Below are positions 10,499 to 20,970 of a DNA stretch of 64,000 nt, piece by piece (the stretch's first letter is position 1; each line of letters begins with the position of its first letter). The notes under the pieces are model-generated. The model made no database searches and was not told the origin of the DNA. It saw only the letters and a list, made by a program, of their open reading frames with translations. A program made the position numbers and the translations under genes. The DNA is taken from positions 251,370,733 through 251,434,732 of the forward strand of contig NC_085137.1 in the NCBI RefSeq assembly GCF_035046485.1, in the 5' to 3' direction. The stretch comes from Aedes albopictus (taxonomy: Eukaryota > Arthropoda > Insecta > Diptera > Culicidae).

Positions 10499-12012
10499 CA
10501 CTGCACAATGGGTCCAGAGCCGTATTTGCGAAGACAAAACTGTTTAAGCTTCAGCTTTAAGTTTTTAGACACATATTGTGTTTTAGAAAGTTTATTTTCA
10601 ATTGTTGACCCTTTTCCCTATTGTTGTTATGTTAGGGTGGTTCGTCTGGTTAAACTGATTCAAAAATCTGCTTTCTAATAATTTTATTTGCAATGCCATG
10701 ATGGATGGTGATGGATCGTTTAATTAGAAATTCCACCAATAAACGGCAAATTCTAAATTTCATACATCTCAGGACTCTCACCACTTAGAAAGTTGGTGTC
10801 TTCGACAACGTTGTTAAGTGAGTCAAGGGCTTACAGTTAATGGTCCACTAGGCGGCGCTAGTTACACATTTGCAAAATCATACAAATGATTGATATTTTT
10901 TCGTGAAGTAATCAAGTAGCTGTAAGTTTGTTTTTTTTGAACGTGTCTAAGTCAAGTCAAAGGTTTTTCAAAGAGCTATGTATTAGTCATAATTGTGCAA
11001 TGTAGCATTTTATTCGGTTCACTTGATCCAGAGATATAGTAATTTTACGAAGAACACTCAAATATGAAACATTTTACTAGAGTTGCTCCAACTTCATGTA
11101 AAGTTATGCAATCGAGTCCAAATTTGTACCGATTATAGCTAACTAGTTGTGCAACTGGCAGGAAAAATTTGAGAATATTTGGTGCATTTTTGAAAAAGTT
11201 ACAGCTTGCTGAATATATTTGAAATAATAAATAAAAGTTGCATGCTTCAGTTAGTTCGTAACTAGCGCCGCCTACTGACAGAACCTTGAACCAATCAGCT
11301 AATCAACTGAGCGGCCGTAACCAACCTATCAACATCGCCGAAGACATCAACTTTCTAAGTGATCTGAGCCCTGAGATATATGGAATATAATATTTGTTTA
11401 AATTTTAAAAATTGCCTAAAACATTTTTAGCAAGTTGTATCCTTTTATAAAGTCCACCAAAACTATTCAAATTTTGATTACTTGTTCCTCAACGAGTTTG
11501 ATTTAATTGGTGCAAATTTGGGCTTGATTGATTATTCAACTTTACACGAAATTAGAGCCCTTCTATCTTTATATAGTTTTTGACTTCCGTTTATCAAATT
11601 ACTGTACCTTAGGACTAAGCGAACCGAATTAAATTTTGAAAGTTTGTGACTAATGTATTGGTCTTCATGTATCGTTGGACTCGACTAAAATATGACCAAA
11701 GGCAAAAAAGTTGCAATTTATTGAAAACTTTTCGAAAAGTTCTAATGATTCGAATGTTTTATCCAAGGGCTGAAAGTCTCTTGAATAAAGACAAATCAAT
11801 CAAATCAATCGAATGTTTTATTTTTGTAAATTTGCTACAACTTTGTAAAACATTCTGATATTGTATAGAGAATAATTAATCAGCAGATTTTTGGATAAGC
11901 CACACTTGATTGACCGTAATCATTTCACAATAATGAAAAAAAAAAGAAATGACAGAACTTGGTAGAAACATTTTTGTCTTCGTAAATACGACTCTAGGCG
12001 CATTGTGCACTG
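10499..12012. mobile_element. Possible outer TIR element around the nested repeat
   Basis: CACTGCACAATG followed by CGTATTTGCGAAGACAAAA (10499-10540) is inverted at 11966-12012. A further short pair, AAAATCTGCT/CAGCAGATTTTT, lies inside. No matching target duplication was seen, so the boundaries are tentative. Confidence 0.4.
10750..11395. mobile_element. TIR element with TAGGCGGCGCTAGT inverted repeats, nested in the hAT
   Basis: The left arm (about 10762-10872) and right arm (about 11256-11390) are inverted copies. They share TCTCAGG, CACTTAGAAAGTTG, GTGTCTTCG and TAGGCGGCGCTAGTTAC. The centre has no gene. The termini and target duplication were not resolved. Confidence 0.65.
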
Positions 12013-13511
12013 AAAAGCCCGCATCCAGCAGGTTGCTGTTTGCAAGTGGAAAATTCCATGTAGACAATAGGACGCGAAGCGAAAGTTATTTTTAGACGCA
12101 ACCCGGTTCAACTTCTCGGGTTTGAATGGAGGTGTTTGTGTGTAGTGGTATGGAAGCTATGGAACCGTGTAGCGCATCTTAATACAACGAATGGATTATG
12201 ATTTATCACATTTTCTGTACGTTTTTAATACATAAATTGGTAGAAAAGGCATATCTCAATTTTTGGTAGCTTTTCTTGTTTTGCGTGTAGTTTTGGTAGA
12301 ATCAAGGAAATGTAACTACTAAATATAATTATTCTTAATTATCGAAGAAGGAAGATTGAAAGTAGAGTTTTAAGACTCAGCTTTCTCAGTCGTCTTGGTT
12401 TTTTTTTTCATAGAAACTCCAAAAGTTTGACGAAGATTGAAACTTTTCCGAAAATTAGATATTTCCGTAATAAATATGCCATATAATGAAACAAAATCCT
12501 TTTAAGTGGAGTGGTAAATTTCAGCAATTTTACTAAAAAAATGCGTAAAAATGACAATCTTGGTTATCAACTTTGAATAACGGGATATCTGTAAAGCCAA
12601 AAAAAAGAGGAAAGGCATAATACTCTGAAATAAAATCCTAAAATCCAAATATGTGTTGTTTAAAATTCCATCAGAAAATCTCAAAATACAGGAAGCTTGA
12701 AAAACTCTGGTAGAATCCAATTACTTGCTAAACTCTTCTATATCTTGGGATATATAAATGTTTCAAGAGAAAAAATCGCGTTTTGAATTCACACCTACAA
12801 CAAATCAAGGACAGAAAGTTTCGTATTTCTTTAAACATGAATAATATATCAGGGGATGAACCTGCCTCGGGCAGAAAATCCGCATAATAAAGAGTCATTA
12901 AGAATGCATCAAAACATATTGTTGCAAACTTGTAATCGTCAGTTTTAAGTGCATTAAATAGATTTATTATTTTAAATTAGATATTATTTGATAGTTCGCA
13001 ATTTTAAACCGTGACTTTTTCAAACTATTCACAACTAAAGAATATAGGTCTTGCTATGTTCCCAAAAGAGATCTGAAGAGCTTTCACTTATGGCTGAAGA
13101 CTCAGAAAAAGCACATGTTTTAATTCTCTGAAATAATTGCACTTGAGTTAAGAATAGGTTTTCAAAATGAATCTTTCTGAAAATGGTTAAAACCGCTTGA
13201 AGGGGAACTTATTCTATTTTTTGGTAACTGTGTTCTATTTGTCATATGATGATATATTAAACCAATTAAATCCCAAATTGACAACAAAACATTTCCAATC
13301 AAGCTGATTTATTCGACAAGTTTCAGTCAATTCTAATGACAAAAATACCTCTTGACGAAGTGACCGAAACTGTCAAAAATACCCAAAATCACTCTAGATG
13401 AAATGGTTTTTGGAAAATCGCCCCCCTGTTGGATTTTTCGCCCCCCAATTTATAATTTTAAAATTTTCGCCCCCTTTGATGTCGCCCACTTTGGGAATCA
13501 CTGGTTTAGAG

Positions 13512-15150
13512 GTAATCATACCATCTACCAGAGCTGCGGCAACACACGCGAGCTGGGAACAGCTTTCATAGTGATGGGTGTTATGCAGAGGCGCGTGATC
13601 GGTTGGTGGCCGATCGACGAAAGAATGTGCAGGTTGAGGATCAAGGGTCGATTCTTCAACTTCAGCATAATAAACGTGCACAGCCCTCACTCCGGAAGTA
13701 CTGATGATGACAAGGACGCATTTTACGCGCAGCTCGAACGCGAGTACGATCCCTGCCCAAGCTACGACGTCAAGATCATCATAGGAGATTTGAACGCTCA
13801 GGTAGGCCAGGAGGAGGAATTCAGACCGACGATTGGTAAGTTCAGCGCCCACCAGCAGACGAAAGAAAACGGTCTACGACTCATTGATTTCACCGCCTCC
13901 AAAAATATGGCCATACGTAGCACCTTTTTCCAACACAGCCTCCCTTATCGTTACACCTGGAGATCACCACAGCAGACGGAATCTCAAATCGACCACGTTC
14001 TGATTGACGGACGGCACTTCTCCGACATTATCGACGTCAGGACCTATCGGGGCGCCAACATCGACTCCGACCACTATCTGGTGATGGTCAAACTGCGCCC
14101 AAAACTCTCCGTCATCAACAGTGTAAGGTACCGTCGACCGTCACGGTACAACCTAGAGCGACTGAAGCAACCGGCTGACGCCTCAGCATACGCGCAGAAT
14201 CTCGAAGCCGCGTTGCCAGACGAGGGCGAGCTCGATGAGGCCCCCCTAGAGGACTGCTGGAGTACAATGAAATCAGCCATCAACGACGCAGCAGAGAGCA
14301 CCATCGGGTACGTGGAACGGAATCAACGAAACAAATGGTTTGACGAATAGTGCAGAACGGTTTTGGAGAAGAAGAACGCAGTGCGGGCGGTAATGCTGCA
14401 GCAAGGGACTCGACAGAACGTGGAACGTTACAAACAGAAGCGGAAACAGCAGACCCGCCTCTTTCGGGAGAAAAAGCGCCGCCTGGAAGAAGCGGAGTGT
14501 GAAGAAATGGAACTGCTGTGCCGTTCCCAAGAAACACGGAAGTTCTATCAGAAGCTCAACGCATCCCGCAACGGCTTCGTGCCGCGAGCCGAAATATGCA
14601 GGGATAAAGACGGAGGCCTCTTGACGGACGGACGTGAGGTGATCGAAAGGTGGAAGCAGCACTTCGATCAGCACCTGAACGGCGTGAAGAACGTAGGCAC
14701 GGGAGCCCACGGCAACGGAGGAAACGACGACGCCAGTGCAGCGGAGGACGGAAATGAACCAACTCCCACGCTGAGGGAAGTTAGGGATGCCATTCACCAG
14801 CTCAAAACCAACAAAGCAGCTGGTAAGGATGGTATCGCAGCTGAACTCATCAAGATGGGCCCAGAAAAGATGGCCACCTGTCTGCATCGGCTGATAGTCA
14901 GGCTCTGGGAAACCGAACAGCTACCGGAGGAGTGGAAGGAAGGGGTAATCTGCCCCATTCACAATGCGACCATTTGGAATGTGAGAACTTCAGGGCGATC
15001 ACTATTTTGAATGCTGCCTACAAAGTGCTTTCCCAGATCATCTTCCGTCGTCTGTCACCTAAAACGAATGAGTTCGTGGGAAGTTCTCAGGCTGGCTTCA
15101 TCGACGGCCGGTCGACAACGGACCAGATCTTTACCGTACGGCAAATCCTG
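13512..15150 (+). pseudogene. RTE-A endonuclease end, linker and N-terminal RT (broken)
   Basis: It continues the endonuclease with GDLNAQVG (about 13787-13810), ATWRSP-like and SDHYLVMVKL (about 14067-14096), then a charged linker, and the RT entry blocks NKAAGKDGI and AGFIDGRSTTDQIFTVRQIL. There is an in-frame TAG at 14348-14350 (GAG in the sister copy at 43400) and a 4-base loss near 14962 that shifts frame (the sister reads HKKGDHLEC). The segment ends at the CACTA-like insertion at 15153. Confidence 0.85.
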
Positions 15151-15152
15151 CA

Positions 15153-17194
15153 CACGGAAAAAAATCCATTCCCATCACCATGAATAAAAAATCATGGTCT
15201 TATGATGTCTTCCAATTCATAATATCATGGAATATGGAAATAATTCATAATATCATAAATGAGTTGTCTAGATATATGAATAGAAGCACGCACTTTCATG
15301 AATTATAATCATGGTCGCTATCTAGCGTTACACGTCTCTGCCATTTGCAGTAATATAATTCGCGCGGTCGTTCAGCACAGACGTGTGTAGAAAACTAGCT
15401 GATATTCCAATTCGGTTGATTTTTATTTTTTAATACTACGGGTAAGTGGAGAAACTTGGCAATAAATAATTGATTAACATATATTCATATTTTAGAAAAT
15501 GGAACAGAATCAATTCCAGATAATATCTGTTGCCGAGTCAGCACTACCGCTGATGGCTGCTCCAGTGACCGAGGAGCAGAAAAAATACAATCCGGTGCTA
15601 GATCCGGATGCGCCGGAGCTCCCGTTAGAAGTGATTCTTCAACGGGCGGGAGTCGAACAATACGCAACGGCAGTGTCGAGTGTTCACGGAATTGAAACTG
15701 CCAGGGAGTACAGCGAGCTGCAAGAGGCAGATTTGAAGCTGTTCTGCAGGTACCGTGCGGTACCCAATACCCATATTCTGAACGGTTAAGGGAATCTCAC
15801 AACAAACACTAAAATAAATGGAAGTTCTTGTTGCTAGAGATAATGCTTCACATTACCATCAAATGTGTTTGTTGTCTAGCTAAATGTATAAAATAAATTA
15901 AATCCCATAATAACTTCCAGTCTGTGATCTAGACATATTTTTGTTTGTGGACGACGTGTTCCTAATTATGGACAACATAAGAAGCCGTGGTCCTAATTCT
16001 GAACACATAGTGTTACTTACTAATATACAAACACATTCTCTACGATCGCAGTTCAGTCAAAAACTATATGTTTTGTAACGATTGGATAATAGAGGGGCTT
16101 AATAAAATTAACACCTCAACTCTCGATTCAATATATGCTTTATAAAAGGAAAATCTATTTTGCGTTAGCCGACTGTTCAGAATATGGAGCTGTCTATAAT
16201 ATGGTGCTCGCACGGTAATCGAAAAATTTTAGCTTAATGGTATTAACTTGACTGTGTTACAAAAGTAGGTGGCCAAAATTAAACCCCTATCCAGATAATC
16301 CCACTCCCATATTTTATGACGAAATTCACAAGAGTACAAATGCAAAGAATTAAAATATGATTCGCGGTGAAGATTAAAATAGTAACTCTTGTCACTTCAA
16401 TTTGAAGAAGAGAGGGTAGCTGAAGAGAAATCGATTATGTTACTTTCGTCCTTATTCAAACTCAATCTAGGGTTTCTCACAACCATGCTGGTATTTATTT
16501 CTGTACTATTTTAATTCATTGGTAATGTATGCACCTATCTCATTTTTCTGAGCACATCAATTGAAACCCCACTGTCATTGTTTTTTTTTATTTCGGTAAT
16601 GTTTTATTGTTTAACTAAAGCGATACCAACTAAAACGTATTGCTTGCTCATAGGAAAAGAAGGATGAAGTCATATAAAAAGCATTTGGAACCATCAACGA
16701 CGGAATCCTAAAAATATTTAAGATTTCAAAAATTCTAATGTTTCAATCTTACCTAACCATCATTTCAGGAATGTAGCTAGAAAAAAAAACATTTGGGACC
16801 ATCGACAATTCGCATCCAGGATCATAAAATTATTTTTTGATTTTATGAATTTGTTCCATCGACGACGAAATCACAAAAATACTTTTTGATTTCATGAATT
16901 CTAATCATGGTTCCATCTCGCCCAACCATAAATTTATGAATGTGGTTGAAAAGCATAAGAACGATAGACAGAATCATAAAAAAAATTCTTGATCAATTTA
17001 TTCATAAATTCATGGTTATATTTTTCATTTTTGGTCGTCGAAAGCCAAAACAATAACGGGTACATTGCGTTACGGTAAAATAAAACATAAAAACATGAAT
17101 TAAAATCATGGTGTATATTTATAACATAAAATCATAAGGTTATCGGGAAATCATGAGTTATATTCAAGATTTTGGGAATGGATTTGTTTCCGTG
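15153..17194. mobile_element. CACTA-like (EnSpm) TIR element carrying an exon-like frame
   Basis: The ends are CACGGAAA and its inverse TTTCCGTG, and the inverted similarity extends to about 22 bases (AATCCATTCCCA). The target CA is doubled (15151-15152, 17195-17196). The sub-terminal regions hold many ATCATG/TCATGAATT motifs in both orientations. CACGG ends, a 2-bp duplication and clustered sub-terminal repeats suggest the CACTA/EnSpm group, but no transposase is present. The element splits the RTE-A RT. Confidence 0.65.
15499..15789 (+). CDS. Short SAM-domain-like frame inside the CACTA-like element
   Basis: A frame of 96 codons that begins MEQNQFQIIS. Residues about 42-84 (LPLEVILQRAGVEQYA, then LQEADLKLFC) have the helix pattern and the closing 'E-x-DLK-x-F' of a SAM interaction domain; this is a by-eye resemblance. 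Splice-like signals frame it: a donor GGTAAGT at 15441-15447 with acceptor TTTTAG at 15490-15495 four bases before the ATG, and a donor-like CAG|GTACCG at 15747-15755 inside the frame. This looks like a 5' exon taken from a spliced gene, or the remnant first exon of the element's own gene. Nothing recognisable follows downstream. Confidence 0.5.
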   Translation: MEQNQFQIISVAESALPLMAAPVTEEQKKYNPVLDPDAPELPLEVILQRAGVEQYATAVSSVHGIETAREYSELQEADLKLFCRYRAVPNTHILNG

Positions 17195-18295
17195 CAGAAA
17201 TGCCGTGAATACCAGGTCCCAACGCATCACCTGCTCATCGACTTCAAAGCGGCATACGACAGTATCGACCGCGCAGAGCTATGGAGAATCATGGACGAAA
17301 ACGGCTTTCCTGGGAAGCTGACTATACTGATTAAAGCAACGATGGACGGTGTGCAAAACTGCGTAAGGGTTTCGGGTGAACTATCCAGTTCATTCGAATC
17401 TCGTCGGGGACTGCGACAAGGTGACGGACTCTCATGCCTACTCTTCAACATCGCTCTGGAAGGTGTGATGCGACGAGCCGGGCTCAATAGCCGGGGAACG
17501 ATTTTCACAAAATCCGGTCAATTTGTGTGCTTTGCGGACAACATGGACATTATCGCTAGAATATTTGGAACGGTGGCAGAGCTATACACCCGCCTGAAAC
17601 GCGAAGCAGCAAAGATCGGACTGGTGGTGAATGCCTCAAAAACAAAGTACATGCTGGTAGGCGGAACCGAACACGACCGGATCCGTCTGGGTAGTAATGT
17701 TACGATAGACAGGGATACTTTCGAGGTGGTGGAGGAATTCGTGTACCTCGGATCCTTATTGACGGCTGACAACAACGTGAGCCGTGAAATTCGGAGGCGC
17801 ATCATCAGTGAAAGTCGGGCCTACTACGGGCTCCAGAAGAAACTGCGGTCGAAAAAGATTCACCCACGCACCAAATGCACCATGTACAAAACGCTAATAA
17901 GACCGGTGATCCTCTACGGGCACGAGACATGGACCATGCTCGAGGAGGACCTACAAGCACTCGGAGTTTTCGAGCGACGCGTGCTAAGAACGATCTTCGG
18001 CGGTGTGCAGGAGAACGCTGCACTTTACGGCGAACCCAGCATCCAGAAGGTGGCCAAAGCCGGAAGGATACGGTGGGCAGGGCATGTTGCAAGAATGCCG
18101 GACAACAACCCTGCAAAGCTGGTGTTTGCAACTGATCCGCTTGGCACAAGAAGGCGTGGAGCGCAGAGAGCACGATGGGCAGACCAGGTGGAGCGTGACC
18201 TGACGAGCATTGGGCGCGACCGAGGATGGAGAGCGGCAGCCACAAACCGAGTATTGTGGCGTACTATTGTTTATTATGTCTTGTCTTACATGTGA
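17153..18295 (+). pseudogene. RTE-A catalytic RT and C-terminal domain (dead)
   Basis: 380 open codons. The first ~14 come from the CACTA-like element (to 17194) and the rest are RTE: LLIDFKAAYDSIDR, FESRRGLRQGDGLSCLLFNI, then the catalytic block read as FADN rather than FADD (about 17530-17541). One catalytic aspartate is therefore lost. The C-terminal part holds WAGHVARMPDNNPAKLVF and RRRGAQRARWADQVE. Relative to other copies an in-frame deletion removes the VWRRRMNHEL block after QEN (about 18014). It ends just before the tail repeat. Confidence 0.88.
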
Positions 18296-18340
18296 TGTTG
18301 AACAAATAAATGTATGTATGTATGTATCCACACACCAGTG

Positions 18341-20970
18341 TGGACTTACTACCTTTGGCACCGGAAGGTGATCGAGTACCGGGGCATACGGATTGCTCAA
18401 GCGGAGTAAGCCTAGGCCTGGCGGGGACCCAGCAGTTGGCTCTGCTGGGCCTCTTCAGAAATTCCACATATCTGGAAGCAACCCAGTACAAGTGGTAGGG
18501 CACCACTTCCAAAGTGTCACAGACCTGTTATGAGTGCCTTGGGTACATCAGGAACGGCGCTAATCCAATTCTGAAAGTGGAGATGCAGAGGGAACGGCGT
18601 TGAACCAGTTCGCGCGACGAGGACTGCCGGGATCGCCACTACGAGGGGTTGGTGTACTCACCAGCGGGCAGGCGACAGGAGGTTCAACAGGAGGACCACG
18701 AGGCGGCACAGCACCGGCCGGAGGAAGCGCCGATAACAGGCGTGGACCACACGCGGACGCTGAACCGCAACAGGAATGGGCTACCGAAGATGTTGGTAGT
18801 TGCCGAATAGCTGGACGAGCTGAGCGATCGGCTACACGAACGGGCGGAATAACATCAGCAAGGACCTGAAACAATTGCTCCGCATATCGCTGCCTCTGGC
18901 CAAGAAGGGGTATGATCTCCTGGTCGAAGTTGAAGTGCGGCTGATGCAAGCAAGGAGGAGCGGTCCATCTAAATGGACAGCTTCCTCTTTGCAAGAAACG
19001 TGACGATGCAGCACGAAACCATGTAGCTCGCCCAAGCCGTAGCGGCGAGGTCAAACCGCCTACGGCTCGAGCTGCATAATCGAAACCTGCAGAGGAGACG
19101 CGGCCCAAGAAAAGTCCGGCTGAGGCGGGCGAAAGGCCAAAGAGGAAAACAGGAACGGCCAGCGTGAGTTACCAGGCTGCCAAGTCGGTTGAGAAACGCG
19201 CAAGAGGCAGGGAAACCAAGCCCCAAGAGCCCAACCCTTAGAGGAACGACGGCCAACCGGACCAAGGGAAGGAGAACCCTTGGATTACGGTTGGAATGAA
19301 GAAGGTAGTGAGAAAAATGAAGTCAGCCTGTAAACGCGAACAGAGCGACGTGCAGGTCTTCAAACCCCAGATAGACACGTATGCCGTTGTGCTGAGGGCC
19401 ATGCGAAGCGAAATTCGTCTCTCATCGCTGGGTGCGGATGTAAAAAAGCATCTGGCGCTATTGCGAAGTCGCTTAAGTTGAACAAGACTCCGTGTCCGGA
19501 CGGTTTCCCGACAGTAGCCACCAAGACGACCATCGAGGCTAACCCTGGCATGTTCAGTATGGCTATGTAGGTGCGCTTAGACAGAAGCAAATTTCCGGAG
19601 AGGTGGAAAATGCAGATTGGTTCTACTGCCCAGGAACCCGGGAAGCTTGGTGACCCGTCAACATACAGACCTATCTGCCTTCTGGACACCGTCGGGAAAG
19701 TATTGGAATGGATCATTCCGTCGAGGGTCTAACACCAAGAAATCCGATGACTCTGGCCTCTCGGATAATCAGCTCGTCTTCCGGGAGGGCGAATCGACAG
19801 TGGACTCTATTAGAGCTGTAATCAAAATGGCCGAGATAGCGCTTCAAAAGAAGTGAACGGGAATCCGCTAGTGCTCGGATATCACGCTGGACGTAAAGAA
19901 TACGTTCAACAGCGTCAGCTGGACTGCCATCGAGTGTGCCATACACCACCTAAGAGCCCCGCCTATGCCGGATACTAGAGAGCTACTTCCAGAATAGAGT
20001 GCTTATCTATAACACCGAGGAAGGCGAGAGAGGTTACAACATTACCGCGGGGGAACATCAAGGCTCCATTCTGGGCTCGGTACCATGGAGCGTGGCGAAT
20101 TGAGGCTCAAACTTTTACCGAATGTATAAGTTGGCTTTACCGATGATGTTGCCCTCATTATACACGGCGAATAGATAGAGGAAGTGGAACTGACAGCAAC
20201 GCACGCAATTGGCATAGTGGTGGACTGGATGAGGTCGAGACAGTTGACACTCGCGCACCACAAAACCGAGGTGGTAGTGGTAAACAATCGCAAATCTGAA
20301 CAACAGGCAGTGGTCACTAAAGCAATTGGGGGTTATGATCGACGATAAGCTGAAATTGGTGAACCGAAACGCTAGTAGTGAACCGAAACGTTAAGCGACT
20401 CGATAGTACTCACAGGCTGATGTGTCTTAGGGTGGTCAGCACATACCGCACTGTCTCAAAGGACCCGGTATGCGTGCTAACGGGCAGAGGACGAAGAGTG
20501 ATCCGAGCCACATCGCAGAACATCGTCTATGTTGAAGTGGGATTCCTCCAGCAAGGGTAGATGGACGAGCCTAAATGGACGAGCAGGTTCCATGGCGAAG
20601 TGAACTTAATCTTCTTCTTCTTCTTTATGGCGCGACGTTCGCATTGCAACTTGGCCTGCCTTCTTCAACTTAGTGTTCTATGAGCACTTCCACAGTTATC
20701 AATTGAAGGGCTTTCTTTGCCTGTCATTGCATGAATTTGTACATTGTGTGGTAAGTACAATGGTACACTATGGAAAATTTTCCCGACCGGAACGGGAATC
20801 GCACCCGCAGTCTCCGGATTGACCACTAGGCTAACTGGAGACCCGAAGTGAACTTACACTTGACACAATTTCTGTCAGGCCATGGGTGCTTTAGGTGGTG
20901 TCTGCACAGATTCGGACGGTCCCCCCTTCTCGAAGTCATCCCTAACGCACGCACCGCGAAGGTTAGAAAG
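18341..20970 (+). pseudogene. Degenerate R1-clade retrotransposon
   Basis: The 5' part (18341-19450) is compatible with an R1 leader and gag region but has no clean frame. From 19480, R1-type RT blocks can be followed across several frames: the CPDGFP block, YRPICLLDTVGKVLE (about 19660-19704), GRSTVD-like, VTLDVKN-like and a catalytic site read as FTDD (about 20133). After 20380 comes the C-terminal region (THRLMCLRVVSTYRTVS), which continues past an inserted SINE to about 20970. Many stops and shifts are present. RTE-A inserted at the left edge of this element. Confidence 0.7.
20609..20843 (-). mobile_element. tRNA-derived SINE with 13-bp target duplication
   Basis: CGAAGTGAACTTA occurs at 20596-20608 and 20844-20856. 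On the minus strand the element starts with a tRNA-like head: TTAGCCTAGTGGTCAA as A box, GGTGCGATTCC as B box. It ends in an (AAG)n tail. A 3' trinucleotide tail plus a target duplication shows LINE-driven retroposition. It interrupts the C-terminal R1 sequence. Confidence 0.88.

Larger units (their letters stand above)
9870..13503. mobile_element. hAT-type element, 3.6 kb, non-autonomous
   Basis: The 8-bp direct repeat GTTTAGAG lies at 9862-9869 and 13504-13511, and joining the flanks restores the RTE endonuclease. The ends are CAATGGTTCCCAAA and the inverse of CAGTGATTCCCAAA, the usual hAT pattern. No frame over ~120 codons and no transposase motif is visible across 3.6 kb. The interior contains a SINE and at least one further TIR element, and is mostly A/T-rich. 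G/C-type homopolymer patches (CGCCCCC) sit near both ends. Confidence 0.85.
9274..18325 (+). mobile_element. Full-length RTE-clade retrotransposon (family A), with nested insertions
   Basis: The direct repeat ATCCACACACCAGTG occurs at 9259-9273 and 18326-18340. It brackets a 5'UTR, an apurinic endonuclease, a reverse transcriptase and a short 3' tail of TGTA/TATG units after AATAAATG. Two DNA elements are nested inside (9870-13503 and 15153-17194). Removing them and their target duplications leaves about 3.4 kb, a normal RTE length. RTE clade is inferred from the RT/C-terminal motifs and the short tandem-repeat 3' end. The coding frame is dead. Confidence 0.88.

Noticed and set aside
14273..14887. 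204-codon minus-strand frame
   Set aside because: It lies opposite the RTE-A linker/RT coding strand, which has the recognised motifs.
17153..17196. MSYIQDF start as a new N-terminus for the RTE RT
   Set aside because: The first ~14 codons are the end of the CACTA-like insertion; the fusion is accidental and the active site is mutated.
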